A program made the position numbers and the translations under genes. Source: Halobacteriales archaeon (GTDB lineage: Archaea; Halobacteriota; Halobacteria; Halobacteriales; SKSH01). From it: 43,178 nucleotides of DNA. Below are positions 23,869-34,851 of the stretch, in pieces. Below the pieces are notes generated by a model. It searched no databases. It saw only the letters and a list, made by a program, of their open reading frames with translations, and had not been told where the DNA came from. Location: the NCBI GenBank assembly GCA_007118145.1, contig SKSD01000012.1, positions 1-43,178 on the forward strand. The letters are read 5' to 3'. Each line of letters starts with the position of its first letter. Position 1 is the first letter of the stretch.

Positions 23869-25430
23869 AAGACACACAACGACGCGTTCTATCGCGCGGC
23901 TTCTTCTCAGAGGAACGGCTCGCAGACCACCACTTCCGATCGTTCGACTCATTCCTAGAGCGCGGCATGCAGGAGGTCGTCAAGGAGAAGGCACGCATCG
24001 AGACCGACATCGGTGACAAAGAAGGGGAGGAACCGGTTTGGGTTGAACTCGGCAACGTCAGAATCGTCACGCCTCGGGTGCGCGAGGCAGACGGGAGCGA
24101 GGAGTTGCTCTATCCGCAGGAGGCGCGACTGCGGAACATCACCTACTCCGCACCGGTCTTCATGGAGATGGCCATCATCAAGGGAGATCCACTGGAGGAC
24201 GAGGACCGCCTCGTCGACCAGGATGAGGTGAAAATCGGGAGGATGCCGATCATGGTCGGCTCGAGTAAGTGTAACATCCGCGATTTCACCGACGAGGAGC
24301 TCATCCGCATCGGAGAGGACCCTGCCGACCCGGGTGGCTACTTCATCGTGAACGGATCCGAACGCGTCCTCATGACGAGTGAGGATCTTGCACCGAACAA
24401 GATTCTCTGCGAGTATGATACCAAGTACGGTGACCGTGTCGAGATCGCCAAGACGTTCTCCCAACGACGAGGCTATCGAGCACTGGTTCTCTGTGAGCGG
24501 ACGCGTGATGGCCTGCTCGAGGTGAGTTTCCCGAGTGTCAGTGGATCGGTCAACTTCGTCACACTTGTTCGAGCACTCGGGCTCGAATCCGACGAGGAGA
24601 TCGTCCACCGGGTCTCTGAGGACCCTGAGATCGTGAAATTCATGCTTGAGAACCTCGAGGCTGCGGAGGTTCAGACCACCGAGGAGGCCATCGAGACCCT
24701 CGGCCAACGTGTCGCCAGCGGCCAGGGCAAGAACTACCAGCTCAAGCGGGCGAACTACGTCATCGACCGCTACCTCCTCCCACATCTGCACGAGGAGGGT
24801 ATCGACGAGGAGGTCGTCAGGATGAACAAGGCCATCTACCTCTGTCGCATGGCCGAGGCATGTTTCGAACTCGCCCTCGAACGTCGTGACCCAGATGACA
24901 AGGACCACTACGCAAACAAGCGCCTCAAGGTGAGTGGCGACCTGATGCGAGACCTGTTCAGAACGGCGCTGAACAAACTCGCCCGCGACGTGAAGTACCA
25001 GCTCGAGCGTGCACACATGCGTAACCGCCGACTACAGGTGACGACCGTCGTCAGATCTGACGTGCTCACCGAGCGCCTCGAGCATCCGATCGCGACTGGC
25101 AACTGGGTCGGTGGCCGAAGCGGTGTGAGTCAGCTGGTCGACCGGACCGACCACATGGGGGTGTTGAGCCACCTCCGCCGGCTTCGAAGCCCACTCTCGC
25201 GGAGTCAGCCACACTTTGAGGCACGCGACCTCCACGCCACGCAGTGGGGAAGGATCTGCCCATCTGAGACACCAGAGGGACCGAACTGTGGACTGGTCAA
25301 GAACTTTGCACAATCGATGGAACTCTCACAGCACATCACAGACGAGAATGAGTTGAAGCGCGAGCTGGCCAAGCTCGGGGTGAGCGGCGTCCAACCGATC
25401 GAACGTCCGCAGGAGACGGAGGCTGATTGA
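23865..25430 (+). CDS. rpoB2: RNA polymerase subunit B'' (Rpo2 N-terminal part)
   Basis: This is the N-terminal half of the second largest polymerase subunit, split from B' as in halophiles and methanogens. The 521 residues include [30 protein letters not shown] near residue 157. Later come [68 protein letters not shown], the fork region near residues 410-480, and a short C-terminal tail. The stop at 25428-25430 lies three bases before the preferred start of rpoB'. Confidence 0.97.
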   Translation: MKDTQRRVLSRGFFSEERLADHHFRSFDSFLERGMQEVVKEKARIETDIGDKEGEEPVWVELGNVRIVTPRVREADGSEELLYPQEARLRNITYSAPVFMEMAIIKGDPLEDEDRLVDQDEVKIGRMPIMVGSSKCNIRDFTDEELIRIGEDPADPGGYFIVNGSERVLMTSEDLAPNKILCEYDTKYGDRVEIAKTFSQRRGYRALVLCERTRDGLLEVSFPSVSGSVNFVTLVRALGLESDEEIVHRVSEDPEIVKFMLENLEAAEVQTTEEAIETLGQRVASGQGKNYQLKRANYVIDRYLLPHLHEEGIDEEVVRMNKAIYLCRMAEACFELALERRDPDDKDHYANKRLKVSGDLMRDLFRTALNKLARDVKYQLERAHMRNRRLQVTTVVRSDVLTERLEHPIATGNWVGGRSGVSQLVDRTDHMGVLSHLRRLRSPLSRSQPHFEARDLHATQWGRICPSETPEGPNCGLVKNFAQSMELSQHITDENELKRELAKLGVSGVQPIERPQETEAD

Positions 25431-25432
25431 TC

Positions 25433-27262
25433 ATGAGTAGCCCAGCTCGAGAGGCGAAGGTGTTCGTCAACGGTAGTCTCGTCGGGACATACCCAGACCC
25501 CGAGGAACTCACCACAAAAATCCGATACGCCCGTCGGCGCGGTGAAATCAGTCACATGGTCAACGTGTCGATGAACGAACGGACGAACGAGGTAATCATC
25601 AACGCCGACGCCGGGCGTGCACGTCGGCCGCTCATCGTCTGTCGCAATGGCGAACCGGTCATTACCGAGGAGGAGGTGGCTGCGCTGGAACGGGGAGATA
25701 TCTCGTTCGAGGACCTCGTCGAACACGGTTACATCGAGTATATCGACGCCGAGGAGGAGAGTGACCTGCTGGTCGCCGTCGACGAGGGGGACCTTACTGA
25801 AGATCACACCCACCTCGAGATCGACCCACAGCTCATGTTCGGTGTCGGGGCAGGGATGATCCCCTACCCCGAGCACAACGCCAGCCCGCGTATCACGATG
25901 GGTGCAGGCATGATCAAACAGGCACTGGGTCTGCCCTCTGCGAACTACCGAATCCGTCCCGATACCCGACAACATCTATTACACTATCCGCAGCTGTCGA
26001 TGGTCAAGACGCAGACGACCGAGCAAATCGGGTATGACAACCGACCAGCTGCCCAGAACTTCATCGTCGCGGTGATGAGCTATGAGGGGTTCAACGTGGA
26101 GGACGCCCTCGTCATGAACAAGGGATCGGTCGAGCGAGCTCTCGCCCGCTCGCACTTCTTCCGTACCTACGAGGGCGAGGAGCGACGGTATCCAGGCGGG
26201 CAGGAGGATCACTTCGAGATACCAGAGCAGGACGTCCGTGGTGCACGCGGTGAAGATGCGTATACCCACCTCGATGAGGACGGCCTCGTCAACCCGGAGA
26301 CAGCGGTGGATGAGAACGATGTCCTTATCGGGAAGACGAGTCCACCTCGATTTCTCGAGGAGCCTGATGAGATGGGTGGACTCAGCCCGCAAAAACGACG
26401 GGAGACGAGCGTGACGATGCGTTCGGGAGAGTCAGGCATCGTCGATACTGTCACGCTCATGGAGGGAGAGGACGGGTCGAAGCTCTCGAAAATCAGTGTA
26501 CGTGACGAGCGTATCCCCGAACTCGGCGATAAGTTCGCCTCGCGACACGGACAGAAGGGTGTCGTCGGGCTCATCGCCCCACAGGAGGATATGCCGTTCA
26601 CCCACGAGGGGGTCGTCCCCGACCTCATCGTCAACCCACACGCCCTCCCATCACGGATGACGGTCGGCCACGTGCTCGAGATGCTCGGGGGCAAGGTCGG
26701 CTCGCTTGAAGGTCGTCGTGTCGACGGTACCGCCTTCACCGGCGAGGACGAAGCGAGCCTGCGAGGCTCGCTCGAGGAACACGGATTTCACTCCTCGGGG
26801 AAGGAGACCATGTACTCAGGGATCACCGGCGAGAAGGTCGATGCGGAGATCTTCGTCGGGACGATTTTCTACCAGAAGCTGTATCACATGGTCTCGAACA
26901 AGATCCACGCCAGATCGCGTGGTCCAGTCCAGGTGCTCACTCGGCAGCCGACTGAGGGTCGAGCCAGGGAGGGCGGTCTCCGTGTCGGTGAGATGGAGCG
27001 CGACGTGCTCATCGGCCACGGTGCCGCGATGGCACTCAAAGAGCGCCTCCTGGATGAGTCCGACCGTGAGTTCATCCACGTGTGTGGCGAGTGTGGGATG
27101 ACCGCTGTCGAGAACATCGACCGGAACTACGTGTACTGTCCGAACTGCGGCGAGGAGACGGACATCCACGAGATCGAGATGAGCTACGCCTTCAAGTTGC
27201 TCCTCGATGAGATGAAGGCCCTCGGTATCGCGCCACGACTTCACCTCGCCGATGCAGTCTGA
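25433..27262 (+). CDS. rpoB1: RNA polymerase subunit B' (Rpo2 C-terminal part)
   Basis: This is the C-terminal half of the second largest subunit. I use ATG 25433 ([14 protein letters not shown]), giving 609 residues; a TTG two codons earlier is less likely. Landmarks are [34 protein letters not shown] near residue 207, [46 protein letters not shown] around residues 365-410, and [39 protein letters not shown]. The zinc site near the end is CGECG...YCPNCGEE. All core motifs are intact. Confidence 0.97.
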   Translation: MSSPAREAKVFVNGSLVGTYPDPEELTTKIRYARRRGEISHMVNVSMNERTNEVIINADAGRARRPLIVCRNGEPVITEEEVAALERGDISFEDLVEHGYIEYIDAEEESDLLVAVDEGDLTEDHTHLEIDPQLMFGVGAGMIPYPEHNASPRITMGAGMIKQALGLPSANYRIRPDTRQHLLHYPQLSMVKTQTTEQIGYDNRPAAQNFIVAVMSYEGFNVEDALVMNKGSVERALARSHFFRTYEGEERRYPGGQEDHFEIPEQDVRGARGEDAYTHLDEDGLVNPETAVDENDVLIGKTSPPRFLEEPDEMGGLSPQKRRETSVTMRSGESGIVDTVTLMEGEDGSKLSKISVRDERIPELGDKFASRHGQKGVVGLIAPQEDMPFTHEGVVPDLIVNPHALPSRMTVGHVLEMLGGKVGSLEGRRVDGTAFTGEDEASLRGSLEEHGFHSSGKETMYSGITGEKVDAEIFVGTIFYQKLYHMVSNKIHARSRGPVQVLTRQPTEGRAREGGLRVGEMERDVLIGHGAAMALKERLLDESDREFIHVCGECGMTAVENIDRNYVYCPNCGEETDIHEIEMSYAFKLLLDEMKALGIAPRLHLADAV

Positions 27263-27268
27263 CCACCC

Positions 27269-30196
27269 ATGGTAATCACGCAATCACCCAAAGAGATCGA
27301 TTCCATCGGCTTCGGCCTGATGAATCCAGAGGAGTACCGAGAAATGAGTGCGACCAAGATCATCACCGCCGACACCTACGACGACGACGGGTTCCCCATC
27401 GATATGGGATTGATGGATCCCCGCCTGGGTGTGATCGACCCTGGGCTTGAGTGCAAGACATGTGGGAAGCACTCAGGGCAGTGCAACGGCCACTTCGGTC
27501 ACATCGAACTCGCCGCACCGGTCATCCACGTCGGCTTCACCAAACTCATCCGCCGTCTGCTTCGTGGTACCTGTCGTGAGTGTTCGCGATTGATGCTCAC
27601 CGAGGAGGAGCGAGATGAGTTTCGCGAGATGCTCAAAACCGTTCGTTCGCTCGATCAGGACGTCAACGACGTGACCAAGGCGGCGATCAGACAGGCACGA
27701 AAGAAGGATTTCTGTCCGTTCTGTGGCGAGAAACAGTACGAGATCAGCCATGAGAAGCCGACCACCTATTATGAGATTCAAAACGTCCTCGCTAACGATT
27801 ATCCACAGCTCATCGCAGCAGCCATGCAAGACGAGGACGATCCCACCTCACCTCAGGAACTGGCTGAAAAGACGGGTATCGAGCTCGCGCGTATCAACGA
27901 GATTCTAGGCGGGACGTTCCGGCCGGCACGTGAGGCAAGGCGCTCGATTGAGCGCGCACTCGATGTCGACCTCACCGTCGAGGACATGAACAAGCTCATG
28001 CCGAGTGATATCCGCGACTGGTTCGAGGACATCCCAGATGAGGATATCGAGGTGCTCGGTATCAACGCACAGAACTCACGCCCCGAGTGGATGGTGCTGA
28101 CGGTGTTGCCAGTCCCACCGGTCACCGCACGGCCGTCAATCACGTTGGATAACGGTCAGCGTTCGGAGGATGACCTCACCCACAAGCTGGTCGACATCAT
28201 CCGTATCAACCAGCGGTTCATGGAGAACCGTGAGGCTGGTGCACCACAGCTGATTATCGAGGACCTCTGGGAGCTCCTGCAGTATCACGTCACGACGTTC
28301 ATGGACAACGAGATCAGTGGCACCCCGCCTGCTCGACACCGCTCCGGACGGCCACTGAAGACGCTGAGTCAGCGTCTAAAGGGTAAGGAAGGGCGCTTCC
28401 GAGGGAGCCTATCGGGCAAGCGAGTCAACTTCTCCGCACGGACAGTCATCTCGCCAGATCCCACACTCAGCCTCAACGAGGTGGGCGTCCCTGACCGTGT
28501 CGCCACCGAGATGACACAGACCATGCACGTCAACGAGCGCAATCTCGACAAGGCGCAGCGGTACGTGGCCAACGGCCCGGAACGACACCCTGGTGCAAAC
28601 TATGTCCGACGACCTGATGGTCGGCGTCTCAAGGTGACAGAAAAGAACTGTGAGGAGCTCTCTGGGAAGGTCGAACCGGGCTGGGAGGTCAACCGCCACC
28701 TCATCGACGGAGATATCGTGCTCTTCAATCGTCAGCCTTCATTGCACCGTATGTCGATCATGGCGCACGAGGTGGTCGTCATGCCGTACAAGACCTTCCG
28801 ATTGAACACGGTCGTCTGCCCCCCTTACAACGCAGACTTTGACGGGGACGAGATGAACATGCACGCGCTGCAAAACGAGGAGGCTCGTGCTGAGGCGCGT
28901 GTCCTCATGCGGGTACAAGAGCAGATCCTCTCACCACGCTTTGGCCGTAACATCATCGGGTCTATCCAGGACCATATCTCCGGGTCGTATCTATTGACAC
29001 ATCCCGATCCAGAGACTGGCGATCCACCGAGGTTCAATGAGACCCAGGCTTCTGACCTACTCAGAGGGACGAGCATCGACGAACTCCCTGAACCTGACGG
29101 AGTCGAGGAGAGTGAGGCGTACTGGACCGGTCGGACGATCTTCTCACAGCTGCTCCCCGACGACCTCTCGATGGAGTTCATCAGCGAATCTGGTGATACA
29201 GTCGTCATCAACGACGGCCAGCTTATCGAAGGGACGATCGACTCTGAGGCGACCGGCGAGTTCGGGGGTGAGATTGTCGACAAGATCACGAAGCAGTATG
29301 GGACGACACGTTCACGTGTATTTATCAACGAAGTGTCATCACTCGCGATCCGGTCGATCATGCATTTCGGCTTCTCGATCGGGATCGATGACGAGACCGT
29401 CCCACCTGAGGCGAAAGAGCGTATCGCCGAGGCTATCGAGAACGCCTACGATCAGGTCGAACGCCTGATCGAGACATACGAACAGGGCGATCTCGAGTCA
29501 CTCCCTGGACGGACGGTCGACGAGACGCTCGAGATGAAGATCATGCAGGCGCTGGGACGAGCACGTGACAACGCCGGTGATATCGCCGAGGACCACCTCG
29601 ATGAATCCAACCCAGCGGTCATCATGGCCGAATCAGGTGCCCGGGGGTCGTTGCTCAATCTCACACAGATGGCAGGATGTGTGGGCCAACAGTCGGTACG
29701 TGGTGAGCGTATCAACCGTGGCTACGAGGGTCGTACCCTCAGTCACTTCAAGGCTGACGACCTCGGAGCCGGTGCCAGAGGTTTCGTGGAAAACTCCTAC
29801 ACGAGTGGGTTGACACCGAAGGAGTTCTTCTTCCACGCGATGGGTGGACGTGAGGGGTTGGTCGACACGGCAGTCAGGACGTCCAAGTCAGGTTACCTGC
29901 AACGTCGGTTGATCAACGCGCTGTCTGAACTCGAGACGCAGTACGACGGCACGGTGAGGGACTCACGCGATAACATCGTCCAGTTCGAGTTCGGTGAGGA
30001 TGGTACCAGCCCGATGATGGTCGGCTCGAAGGAGGACTTCGATGTCGATGTCGAACACATCGCCGATCGCATCATCGAGGCTGAGTTCGATAGCGATGAG
30101 GAGAAACGTCGCTTCCTCGGTGAGGTACCACAGGAGACGAACCTGTCAGAACACACCGAGCGGCTCAGAGCCGCGGGGGTGATCAGCGATGACTGA
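27269..30196 (+). CDS. rpoA1: RNA polymerase subunit A' (Rpo1 N-terminal part), catalytic
   Basis: A' is the N-terminal part of the largest subunit and carries the catalytic centre. The 975 residues show the first zinc site [20 protein letters not shown] near residue 55 and a second, CRECS...FCPFCGEKQ, near residues 108-155. The lid/rudder region is [22 protein letters not shown]. The metal-binding [12 protein letters not shown] lies near residue 520, with three aspartates that bind catalytic magnesium. The start of the bridge region is [40 protein letters not shown]. The start is the ATG six bases after the rpoB' stop. It overlaps rpoA'' by eight bases. Confidence 0.98.
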   Translation: MVITQSPKEIDSIGFGLMNPEEYREMSATKIITADTYDDDGFPIDMGLMDPRLGVIDPGLECKTCGKHSGQCNGHFGHIELAAPVIHVGFTKLIRRLLRGTCRECSRLMLTEEERDEFREMLKTVRSLDQDVNDVTKAAIRQARKKDFCPFCGEKQYEISHEKPTTYYEIQNVLANDYPQLIAAAMQDEDDPTSPQELAEKTGIELARINEILGGTFRPAREARRSIERALDVDLTVEDMNKLMPSDIRDWFEDIPDEDIEVLGINAQNSRPEWMVLTVLPVPPVTARPSITLDNGQRSEDDLTHKLVDIIRINQRFMENREAGAPQLIIEDLWELLQYHVTTFMDNEISGTPPARHRSGRPLKTLSQRLKGKEGRFRGSLSGKRVNFSARTVISPDPTLSLNEVGVPDRVATEMTQTMHVNERNLDKAQRYVANGPERHPGANYVRRPDGRRLKVTEKNCEELSGKVEPGWEVNRHLIDGDIVLFNRQPSLHRMSIMAHEVVVMPYKTFRLNTVVCPPYNADFDGDEMNMHALQNEEARAEARVLMRVQEQILSPRFGRNIIGSIQDHISGSYLLTHPDPETGDPPRFNETQASDLLRGTSIDELPEPDGVEESEAYWTGRTIFSQLLPDDLSMEFISESGDTVVINDGQLIEGTIDSEATGEFGGEIVDKITKQYGTTRSRVFINEVSSLAIRSIMHFGFSIGIDDETVPPEAKERIAEAIENAYDQVERLIETYEQGDLESLPGRTVDETLEMKIMQALGRARDNAGDIAEDHLDESNPAVIMAESGARGSLLNLTQMAGCVGQQSVRGERINRGYEGRTLSHFKADDLGAGARGFVENSYTSGLTPKEFFFHAMGGREGLVDTAVRTSKSGYLQRRLINALSELETQYDGTVRDSRDNIVQFEFGEDGTSPMMVGSKEDFDVDVEHIADRIIEAEFDSDEEKRRFLGEVPQETNLSEHTERLRAAGVISDD

Positions 30197-31352
30197 ACTG
30201 AAACGATCGATCGAACGGGTGATCGATGACTCGGAGCTCCCAAAGCGACTCCGCGAGCGGGTGCGACAGACGATGATCGACCGCGAGGTTGACGACAAGA
30301 GCGTGGCTGAGGAGATCGTCCAGGCGGTGAGTGCACAGTACGAGGCGAACCGTGTCGATCCTCTCGAACCAGTCGGGACGGTGAGTGCGCAGTCGATTGG
30401 TGAACCGGGAACCCAGATGACGATGAACACCTTCCACTATGCAGGTGTCGCCGAGATCGACGTCACGCAGGGTCTTCCCCGACTGATCGAGCTGGTCGAT
30501 GCACGCAAGAAACCAGACACGCCGATGATGACGGTCTACCTCGAGGATGAGTTCGCTGACGACCGTGAGAAGGCACACGAGGTCGTCTGGCAGATCGAAT
30601 CGACACGTATCCTCTCACTCGGTGACGTGAGCACGAACGTCGCCGACATGCGGGTGACGATCACGCTGAACGAGGAGACACTCGAAGAGCGCATGATCGA
30701 ACCAGAGACGGTGCAAGAGCGTATCGAGTCACAACTCGGTGTGGACGCCAGCCTCGACGGCACGGTGATCGAGTTCGGTCCTACCCAACCGAGCTATCGC
30801 GAACTCTTACAGCTCGTGGAAGATCTTCGAGATATCGTCTTCAAGGGCATCGAAGACATCTCACGTGTCGTCATCCGCAAGGAGGAACTTGACGAAGGCG
30901 AGGAGTTCGTCCTCTACACCGAGGGGTCGTCCTTCGGCGATGTACTCGATATCGATGGGGTGGACGCCACGCGGACGATCACGAATGACATTCACGAGAT
31001 TCACAAGAACCTCGGCATCGAGGCCGCTCGAGAGGCGATCATCAACGAGACGATGGAGACCCTCGAGGAGCAGGGACTGGACGACGTGAACGTCCGCCAT
31101 CTGATGCTCGTCGCTGACATCATGACGAACAACGGTGACATCAGCTCGATCGGCAGACACGGTATCTCCGGTGCGAAAGCGAGCGTTCTCGCCCGGGCGG
31201 CGTTCGAGGTGACGGTCAATCACCTGCTCGACGCAGCCGTCCATGGTGAAATCGACACACTCAGCGGCGTGACGGAGAACGTCATCGTCGGTAAGCCGAT
31301 CAAGCTCGGTACCGGCGATGTCGACCTGCGCGTCGGCACGGCCGATCAGTAG
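30189..31352 (+). CDS. rpoA2: RNA polymerase subunit A'' (Rpo1 C-terminal part)
   Basis: This is the C-terminal part of the largest subunit, split off in archaea. The 387 residues contain [57 protein letters not shown] near residues 60-115, the trigger-loop region. Further on are [17 protein letters not shown] and [40 protein letters not shown] near the end. It starts within the end of rpoA' and is followed closely by nusA. Confidence 0.97.
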   Translation: MTELKRSIERVIDDSELPKRLRERVRQTMIDREVDDKSVAEEIVQAVSAQYEANRVDPLEPVGTVSAQSIGEPGTQMTMNTFHYAGVAEIDVTQGLPRLIELVDARKKPDTPMMTVYLEDEFADDREKAHEVVWQIESTRILSLGDVSTNVADMRVTITLNEETLEERMIEPETVQERIESQLGVDASLDGTVIEFGPTQPSYRELLQLVEDLRDIVFKGIEDISRVVIRKEELDEGEEFVLYTEGSSFGDVLDIDGVDATRTITNDIHEIHKNLGIEAAREAIINETMETLEEQGLDDVNVRHLMLVADIMTNNGDISSIGRHGISGAKASVLARAAFEVTVNHLLDAAVHGEIDTLSGVTENVIVGKPIKLGTGDVDLRVGTADQ

Positions 31353-31365
31353 GTCAGGGACATCA

Positions 31366-31782
31366 ATGGTACGTCGTCTGACCGATGAGGCCATCCGGTG
31401 TCTCGCCCTGTTCGAGGAGATAACGGATGTCGAGGCCGTCGACTGCGTCATCGATGACGAGTACGACCGTGTGGTCATCGTCGTCGCACAGGGACGACTC
31501 GCTGATGCGATCGGTCACGAGGGGCAGACGGTGAGACGGGTCGAACAACGGCTCAATCGTGATGTACATCTCGTCGAATTCGCCGATACACCAGAGGACT
31601 TCGTCGCGAACAGCCTCCGACCAGCTGCCATCTACGCTGTCCACATCGATGATGGTGTCGCCAACGTGGAGGTAGCAGACCGCGACCGCGGGGTGGCGAT
31701 CGGCAGTGATGGCCAGACCATCGAGCTCGCTCGTGAGCTCGCAAAGCGGCACTTCGATATCGATGAGGTACGAATCGAGTGA
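31366..31782 (+). CDS. nusA: NusA-like transcription protein with two KH domains
   Basis: Archaeal NusA consists only of the two KH RNA-binding domains of bacterial NusA. I chose ATG 31366 because it gives 138 residues starting MVRRLTDEAIRCLALFEEITDVEAVDCVIDD, typical for the family; the frame is open further upstream within rpoA''. The KH motifs are RLADAIGHEGQTVRRVEQRL near residue 46 and RGVAIGSDGQTIELARELAKRHF near the end. It lies between rpoA'' and rps12, the conserved order. Its exact function in archaea is uncertain. Confidence 0.94.
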   Translation: MVRRLTDEAIRCLALFEEITDVEAVDCVIDDEYDRVVIVVAQGRLADAIGHEGQTVRRVEQRLNRDVHLVEFADTPEDFVANSLRPAAIYAVHIDDGVANVEVADRDRGVAIGSDGQTIELARELAKRHFDIDEVRIE

Positions 31783-31803
31783 TCGACGGGTGCTAAAGGC
31801 GAT

Positions 31804-31811
31804 ACTTAAGT
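31804..31811 (+). promoter_or_regulatory. TATA box of rps12
   Basis: ACTTAAGT lies 28-35 bases before the rps12 ATG. This suggests that rps12-rps7 can be transcribed separately from the polymerase operon, with a near-leaderless message. Confidence 0.5.
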
Positions 31812-31838
31812 TGCTCCATCCGATACCACGGTACACTA

Positions 31839-32267
31839 ATGGCCAATGGGAAGTACGCGGCCCGTAAGCTCAAGCGCGACCGTCAGCGCCACCGCTGGTC
31901 GGACGACAGTTACGCGCGAAGAGCGAGGGGTCTCCGACAGCGAGCCGACCCACTCGAGGGTGCACCTCAGGCACGGGGTATCGTTCTCGAGAAAGTCGGT
32001 GTCGAGGCAAAACAGCCCAACTCAGCGGTTCGAAAGTGTGTTCGAGTCCAGTTGATCAAAAACGGCAAGCAGGTCACGGCCTTCTGCCCGGGCGATGGGG
32101 CGATCAGCTTCATCGACGAGCACGACGAGGTCACCATCGCCGGTATCGGTGGTGCGAAAGGTCGTGCCATGGGTGACCTGTCCGGGGTGAACTTCAAGGT
32201 AGAGAAGGTTAACGGTGTGTCACTGATCGAACTCGTCCGCGGCAATGCAGAAAAGCCAGTACGGTGA
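31839..32267 (+). CDS. rps12: Ribosomal protein S12 (uS12)
   Basis: S12 monitors codon-anticodon pairing at the decoding site. The 142-residue product contains [52 protein letters not shown], with the conserved PNSAVRK loop. Further on are [32 protein letters not shown]. Length is the normal haloarchaeal value. It has its own TATA box and leads rps7 by seven bases. Confidence 0.97.
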   Translation: MANGKYAARKLKRDRQRHRWSDDSYARRARGLRQRADPLEGAPQARGIVLEKVGVEAKQPNSAVRKCVRVQLIKNGKQVTAFCPGDGAISFIDEHDEVTIAGIGGAKGRAMGDLSGVNFKVEKVNGVSLIELVRGNAEKPVR

Positions 32268-32274
32268 CCGAGTC

Positions 32275-32862
32275 ATGAGTGAATCAGAGACAGAAGGCCC
32301 CGACTTCTCGACGAAACTCTTCGGACGCTGGGATGTCTCGGAGATCGAGTTCCGTGACCCAAGTACCGAGCGATACATCACCGTGACACCGGTCGCACAC
32401 TCGATGGGTCGACACGCGAGTCAACAGTTCGAAAAGAGTGATATCAGTATCGTCGAACGGCTGATCAACCGGATGATGCTCCGAGAGGAGAACACCGGGA
32501 AGAAACAACAGACCACGAAGATCGTCCGTGATGCGTTCGAACTTGTCCACGAGCGTACCGGTGAGAACCCGATTCAGATCCTCGTCCGCGCCATCGAACA
32601 CGCGGCACCACGTGAGGAGACGGTCCGCCTCAAATATGGTGGCATATCCGTCCCCAAGGCGGTCGATGTGGCTCCACAGCGTCGGGTCGATCAAGCACTG
32701 AAGTTCATCGCCGAAGGCGCTTACAACGCGTCGTTCAAGACAGAGACGACGATCGTCGAGGCCCTTGCCAGTCAGCTCATCGGTGCGTCGAACAACGACG
32801 TCGAGACATACGCCATCAATCAGAAGGAAGAGAAAGAGCGCGTCGCGGCTGCGGCACGCTAG
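32275..32862 (+). CDS. rps7: Ribosomal protein S7 (uS7)
   Basis: S7 starts assembly of the 30S head and touches the E-site tRNA. The 195-residue product begins at ATG 32275 (MSESETEGPDFSTKLFGRWD), the family N-terminus; an ATG 30 bases earlier lies in rps12. Core parts are MGRHASQQFEKSDISIVERLINRMM, GENPIQILVRAIEHAAPREETVRLKYGGISVPKAVDVAPQRRVDQALKFIAEGA and the C-terminal IGASNNDVETYAINQKEEKERVAAAAR. A T-run follows 11 bases after the stop. Confidence 0.97.
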   Translation: MSESETEGPDFSTKLFGRWDVSEIEFRDPSTERYITVTPVAHSMGRHASQQFEKSDISIVERLINRMMLREENTGKKQQTTKIVRDAFELVHERTGENPIQILVRAIEHAAPREETVRLKYGGISVPKAVDVAPQRRVDQALKFIAEGAYNASFKTETTIVEALASQLIGASNNDVETYAINQKEEKERVAAAAR

Positions 32863-32864
32863 GA

Positions 32865-32879
32865 CACAGTCCGTTTTTA
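32865..32879 (+). terminator. Possible T-rich terminator after rps7
   Basis: A run of five T follows the rps7 stop (TTTTT at 32874-32878). Archaeal termination often needs only a T-run. It is placed just before the convergent FAD-protein gene, whose stop is at 32884. Confidence 0.4.
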
Positions 32880-32883
32880 CCTG

Positions 32884-33624
32884 TCACACATCATCTTCAA
32901 CCGACGGGTGTTGCTGGGGTCGGTCCGGATGGTGATCAGCTAGATATCCCCGCATCACCTCGAGGTGGGTATCCTCACGCATGAGTCGCTCATCTTCATC
33001 AATCTCCTCACACCCGGGCGGGACGGGTCGGTCTCGCCCGGTGAAGTAACCCTCGGGGGCGACCCAGTCCTGGTAGAACGGTTCGTCGTCATCCTCAAGG
33101 ATGGTAAAGCCTACCTTCGCACCATGGCCGGCACTGATCACCGTCTGATGCGGCTCAAGTGCGAGCCGTCCAGCCGCGTACAGACCCTCCACCCCCGTGC
33201 GACCGCGTCGGTCCGTGTCGACGAACTGTTTTCCTCGATCGAGTATCTCGACACCATCGAGCTCATCAAGGTAGGCAACCTCGTTCTTCGTCGCAGCAAC
33301 CACGTAGCGAGACGTCAGGGAATCACCGTCAGCCGTCTCGATGACGAACTGTTCGTCAGGGTGGCGAATCGCTTCGACCTGTGTGTTTTGGACACGACAC
33401 CCAGCCCGTTCTGCCTGGTCGCGCATCATCTCGAGTAACAATCGCGCGTTGATACCAGCTGGGAAGCCTGGGTAGTTCTCGAGGTGGGCATTGCGCCGGA
33501 GTATCGATGTACCGGTATCAAAGATGACTGTCTCAAGACCGTGACGAGCGGTGAAGATTCCTGCTGAGGTGCCGGACACACCGCCGCCGATGATCGCGAC
33601 ATCGATCTGTGATCTGGATGGCAT
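32884..33624 (-). CDS. Short FAD-binding protein of the thioredoxin reductase-like group
   Basis: The 246-residue product starts MPSRSQIDVAIIGGGVSGTSAGIFTARHGLETVIFD, a standard FAD-binding Rossmann start with GGGVSG at about residues 12-17. HLENYPGFPAGINARLLLEMMRDQAERAGC follows, as in thioredoxin reductases. Near residue 155 is VEGLYAAGRLA, the second flavin motif. Compared with thioredoxin reductase, the NAD(P)H domain and the redox pair CxxC are missing. In their place is a short link (VVAATKNEVAYLDELDG) and an acidic C-terminal tail rich in Pro and His. The substrate is unknown. I chose ATG 33624 because the residues before it are not family-like. Confidence 0.8.
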   Translation of the reverse strand: MPSRSQIDVAIIGGGVSGTSAGIFTARHGLETVIFDTGTSILRRNAHLENYPGFPAGINARLLLEMMRDQAERAGCRVQNTQVEAIRHPDEQFVIETADGDSLTSRYVVAATKNEVAYLDELDGVEILDRGKQFVDTDRRGRTGVEGLYAAGRLALEPHQTVISAGHGAKVGFTILEDDDEPFYQDWVAPEGYFTGRDRPVPPGCEEIDEDERLMREDTHLEVMRGYLADHHPDRPQQHPSVEDDV

Positions 33625-33673
33625 ACAGGTGGCGACAATGCCGTCGTTGTACAAGAGTTGCGGGGAAAACGGG

Positions 33674-34750
33674 CTAGATAGCCAGCTCGGGTAACAAGAA
33701 GAGGGCGAGGCTGAAGTAGATGATCAGTCCGGAGACGTCCTTGATGGTCGTGATGACCGGGTTCGACGCCGCTGCAGGGTCTGACCCGAAGATGTAGACG
33801 AGCCATGGGATGACGAACCCGACGAGCGAGGCGACGATGCACGTTCCCACCATCGCACCGAGGACGACGTACGCGAAGTTCACATCACCGATCCATACCC
33901 ATGCCGCGATAGCAGCGACCGCACCCACGAGTAGCCCGATGAGGGCACCGACGACGGTCTCCTTGACGATCCGCTTGATCACATTGGCACGCTCGATATG
34001 GCCGAGGACGACACCTCTGATGAAGATTGTCGATGACTGTGTGCCAACGTTCCCACCCATGTCCATGATGACGGGGATGAAGAATGCAAGGAAGACCACT
34101 TCCTCTAAGGAGTCCTCGTAGACACCGATTACCCCACCGGCGAGCAATCCGCCGGCGAGTGCGACGATGAGCCACGGCACCCGAATACGAAGGATATTGA
34201 AGATTGGGGCATCGAGCATGATCGTACTCCGTCGGGTCTCGATATCGGTGTAGGTGCCCTTCTCCTCGGGCAGGTCCATTCCTTGCATTCTGAGCAGATC
34301 CTCAGTGAGCTCCTCCTCGACCACACCGAGCAGGTCATCGGAACGTACGATACCGATCATACGGTCCTGTTCATCCACGACGGGAACCGCAGGGAAGTGT
34401 AACTCCGCCAAATCCACCGCGACCATCTGTGCATCAGCGTTCTCAGCGACTGAGATCACCTCACCAGAAACGACCGATCCAATATGTTCATCGGCATCAG
34501 CGTTGAGGAGTTCTCTCAATGAGGCCACACCGATGATCCGACCCACATCGTTGAGCACGTAGACATAATAGATGGTCGTCCGTGTGGGATCATCAGGGCT
34601 GAACTCGCGGAACGTGTCTATTGCCTCGGCGACCGTCGCCTCCTGTTGCACCGAAACGTACGACTCGGTCAGTATATCGCTGACAGCGACATCGTACTCG
34701 TCTGCCTGGTCAGGTGGATCCTCGAGCACCCCCTCGATAGCGTCTGACAT
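33674..34750 (-). CDS. mgtE: MgtE-type divalent cation channel without the N domain
   Basis: MgtE proteins conduct Mg2+ into the cell and are gated by binding of Mg2+. The 358 residues contain two CBS domains (about residues 25-145, with YYVYVLNDVGRIIGVASLRELL and FPAVPVVDEQDRMIGIVRSDDLL), a linker helix, and five membrane segments from about residue 195 to the end. The pore motif IPVIMDMGGNVGTQSSTIFIRG near residue 235 is well kept. Bacterial MgtE has an extra N-terminal helical domain of about 130 residues; here only about 20 residues precede the first CBS. The substrate could be Mg2+ or another divalent ion. Confidence 0.88.
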   Translation of the reverse strand: MSDAIEGVLEDPPDQADEYDVAVSDILTESYVSVQQEATVAEAIDTFREFSPDDPTRTTIYYVYVLNDVGRIIGVASLRELLNADADEHIGSVVSGEVISVAENADAQMVAVDLAELHFPAVPVVDEQDRMIGIVRSDDLLGVVEEELTEDLLRMQGMDLPEEKGTYTDIETRRSTIMLDAPIFNILRIRVPWLIVALAGGLLAGGVIGVYEDSLEEVVFLAFFIPVIMDMGGNVGTQSSTIFIRGVVLGHIERANVIKRIVKETVVGALIGLLVGAVAAIAAWVWIGDVNFAYVVLGAMVGTCIVASLVGFVIPWLVYIFGSDPAAASNPVITTIKDVSGLIIYFSLALFLLPELAI

Positions 34751-34777
34751 AGTGGTGCGGTATTGAGAGTGTGAGGA

Positions 34778-34785
34778 GAAAATAG
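34778..34785 (-). promoter_or_regulatory. TATA box of mgtE
   Basis: On the - strand CTATTTTC lies about 28-35 bases before the ATG at 34750, so the message is leaderless or nearly so. Confidence 0.45.
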
Positions 34786-34851
34786 TTGGGTGGATTCACT
34801 GTGCTCAGGGCACGAAGGTGTGATCCCGGTGTCTCGACCCTCCAGTCTCGC

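Noticed and set aside
23955-25016. A 353-codon open frame on the - strand opposite rpoB''
   Set aside because: It is fully inside a certain rpoB'' gene, has Leu/Val/Asp-rich shadow composition and no family motif.
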